Of a DNA stretch of 64,000 bases, positions 61,771 to 64,000 are shown piece after piece. The translations under genes were made by a program, and so were the position numbers. The notes under the pieces were generated by a model, which was given only the letters and a program-made list of their open reading frames with translations, was not told the origin of the DNA and made no database searches. This DNA is from Datnioides undecimradiatus (lineage: Eukaryota; Chordata; Actinopteri; Lobotiformes; Datnioididae). The first letter of the stretch is position 1. Each line of letters opens with the position of its first letter. The DNA lies in NCBI GenBank assembly GCA_008933995.1, contig WARS01000052.1, positions 4,774,001-4,838,000 of the forward strand, written 5' to 3'.

Positions 61771-63043
61771 CGTGTCGCCTCAGTGTCTCAGTGGGGTTGT
61801 AGAAAGTGGGGCTCGTGCAGGAGCGGAACACTTTCACAGCTCCATTTTCATTTAGTGTCATTAGAAATTCAATTCCCAGCAAATGAGTTTTTAGAATTTC
61901 ACAGCAGTCCCTTAAGATGTTCTCGCATGACCCACTTTTGTCTCAAGCAGCACAGGCTTCTCTTCACTGCTACAGTTCCCAATGTACATGCATATTCCTA
62001 AACCGCTCCATCCCCACTCCCAGTGTTCCTGTCTAGGTGTGGCCGCTTGTTCGGACTGCCGGGGTCACTGCAGGGGAAACTGGTCATTTGCTTTAAAAGT
62101 CCCACTGCGTTTCAGGTCTACAATAGAAGCTGGCTATTTTCAGCATGTACACAATGGCATATGCAAACTACGTGACTGAAATATGAAATATGCTTTCTAG
62201 TTACTGAAAAGAGTAGTAACAATGACCTTGCTACCATGGGAAACCTTTTTTTTTTTTTTTTTTACCTTTGAGCCCAGGTTATGCCTATTTCTCTGAAAAA
62301 GCCCTAATCCTACAAGCACTGAGGCTGATTCGTTCAGATCACTGGGTGATTTTCACCAGTGTATCAACATGAATTCCTCTGATGGTTCTGTTGATTGCTG
62401 TCTTCAGGTGCAAACACATCGTACATCAACAGCTAAACATGCAGAGATTATGTTCCGTGATCTGCCCCATCTGTTAGAAGGCCGATGACGAAAACAGCAG
62501 ATCTGTCTCTGCTCCCCTTCGGAGTTAAATAGGAAGTGGGTGCAGCTGACACTTGTAACTTTAAGCGTGAAATGAACACACTCACTTTTCTGTCTGTGCA
62601 AACAAGGCTTAATAAAGGTGATGGGCTATAAATCTGGTGCTCCACCTTTTTCAATTTCCTGCTTGATCGAGCATCCTATGGAAGCAGGGGACCACCTATC
62701 CCCAGGAAATTCCCCAACAAAGTGACATCACATGTGTAGTAATGCGACACATATGAAACATGTAGAAATAGTTATTTCACACTAGGGGGTTTTAGACACT
62801 GACCAAATGCAAATTAAATCATGTTGAAAAAGCAGATATGGGGCATCAGCTGAAAGGAAAGTTGACTAGTGGGGCCCCAGAGGAAAGATCGGACTCCAGG
62901 ACATTAAATGAATGATGATTCCAACAGAAATCGCTTTATTCAGGTCAATGACACTGTTACCCTTTGAAAGTCCAGGCCTAATGGAGCTAATGAATGCTCT
63001 ACCATTGAGTTTATGAAGCGTACATCCTTGAAGTGAAGTCCAC
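61771..63043. other. Non-coding stretch with an 18-T run
   Basis: T18 lies at 62246-62263. Overlapping open frames of 60-70 codons on both strands lack domains and splice context. Confidence 0.5.
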
Positions 63044-63057
63044 TGCCCCCTAGTTGA
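63044..63057 (-). promoter_or_regulatory. CTCF-type motif, reverse orientation
   Basis: CTGCCCCCTAGTTG (63043-63056) is the reverse complement of CAACTAGGGGGCAG, one base away from the CTCF core. It is convergent with the forward site at 7956 and in tandem with the one at 44241. Confidence 0.48.
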
Positions 63058-63963
63058 TCTTAAACATCATCAGTTGTGAAACTGCTGGCTCTGACAGGTG
63101 GTCCTGTGTTGGGGAGCAGGTGACCCACCCCCCTCTTTTCCCTCGATGCTGTCAGTCACAGTGAAAAAGGTGACATTAGAGCAGATCCTGCCATGATGGA
63201 AAGGGCATTTGCACAGCATGTACATCTTTTAATAGCCTCTGCCCAGACAGGCAGATAGAGACACGCAAATTTATCCATTTTTGAGCGAGTACACACATGG
63301 TGAGATACAGGTCCCCTCTCTGGTCTGAGTACACACACTACAGAAGTACAAGGTGCCCTCCTGAGAAAAGAGGACAAATAGTACGTACGTGGTGAGAAGG
63401 AATAATAAAAGTGCCACAGGTGGCAGAATGCAAAGTCCTTAAATCATATTTTATACATGCAATTTAAATTTTTTTCAATTTGTGCTTTACTTCCAGCAAG
63501 GCGGTTGTGTTTTCAGTGTGGTTTTCGCTCATTTGCTTGTTTTTCTGATGTTTCCATAGTTTAACAGCTACTGAAACAATTAAAATGATGACTGCTTCTT
63601 AAAATCCAGCACACGGTTGTCAAGTCCACTAGTGACAAAACATGGCCAATTGTAGAAATAAGATAACTGTACTCACTCTCACAGCTACCAATAATCCTCT
63701 AGACATGTAGTTTCTGCAGCTTCATACAAAAAGCAGTCATTATGGAGCACAGACTGGTTTACTGGGTGAACCGGTATGATTGAGACAACACCATGTTTCT
63801 CAAACCAAAATGTGGCTATGGAAAAATAAAAACACACGTATCATGTTTTGTGACGACAAGCTGTGACGTGTGATGATATTCCAGCCTAAGAATTTAATAC
63901 TTGTACAGACGAATACAATAATAAATACAAACCACTGACATCCAGGAGCACAACAACATCACT
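63058..63963. other. Non-coding stretch, no gene supported
   Basis: No gene, recognised repeat or clear motif cluster. Confidence 0.5.
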
Positions 63964-64000
63964 GGGGCTGCAATTAACAGTTTATTTTCATTAATCAGTC
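63964..64000 (+). repeat. Teleost interspersed repeat, AGGGCTGCAACTAA family, copy 4 (cut by window end)
   Basis: GGGGCTGCAATTAACAGTTT, then ATTTTCATTAATCAGTC, is the head of the family seen at 35251. The copy runs out of the window. Confidence 0.72.

Noticed and set aside
1-64000. CRISPR arrays, operons, phage, insertion sequences or other prokaryotic systems
   Set aside because: No regularly spaced repeats, no dense coding, and the repeat content is vertebrate.
1-64000. Endogenous retrovirus or LINE coding remnants
   Set aside because: No reverse-transcriptase, gag or envelope-like translated motifs were noticed, and no paired long terminal repeats were found by eye.
1-64000. microRNA genes
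   Set aside because: None of the well-known mature microRNA strings I looked for was seen, and no long imperfect hairpin stood out apart from the miniature transposon.

Overview
The window looks like vertebrate nuclear DNA, most likely from a teleost fish. It is AT-rich, its open frames are all short (135 codons at most), and it has no operon-like packing, no CpG-island promoter and no rRNA or tRNA gene. The fish call rests on interspersed repeats whose consensus I recognise from teleost genomes. These are the family starting AGGGCTGCAACTAA (4 copies), the family with TTAGCATGCTAAC and GTGGTGGACCGA (2 copies), a CAGTGGTGGAAGAAGT-type miniature hAT element, a CACTGTTGCCCATAA-type miniature Tc1/mariner element, and the TTGCCCAAGGACACTT repeat. 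These are recollections of consensus sequence, not database results.

Layout: 1-8 kb is mostly featureless, apart from a decayed ZBED/hAT transposase fragment at 2.3-2.6 kb and a forward CTCF-type motif at 7.96 kb. From 8.9 to 18.3 kb there are long repeat-poor stretches with clustered ATTA-type motifs (8.9-9.5, 10.4-11.5, 14.5-15.7, 17.5-18.3 kb) that read like conserved non-coding regulatory DNA. From 18.9 to 22.4 kb are the only gene-like signals: an isolated splice-bounded segment on the plus strand (18890-19020), and two phase-compatible exon-like blocks on the minus strand (22346-22255 and 22009-21835) that would form the cysteine-rich C-terminus of a protein I do not recognise. The rest alternates between further candidate regulatory blocks (26.3, 28.2, 29.1, 30.6, 32, 36.4-37.2, 47.7, 48.5, 52.4, 55.1, 57.2, 60.1, 61.4 kb), old transposon copies and empty sequence. 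Three reverse-oriented CTCF-type motifs lie at 24.03, 44.24 and 63.04 kb, all convergent with the forward motif at 7.96 kb.

Interpretation (inference): this is a gene desert or large intron in the regulatory landscape of a developmental gene lying outside the window. The target gene cannot be named from sequence alone. No complete protein-coding gene is supported. The conserved-element calls were made by eye without alignment and should be read as candidates.
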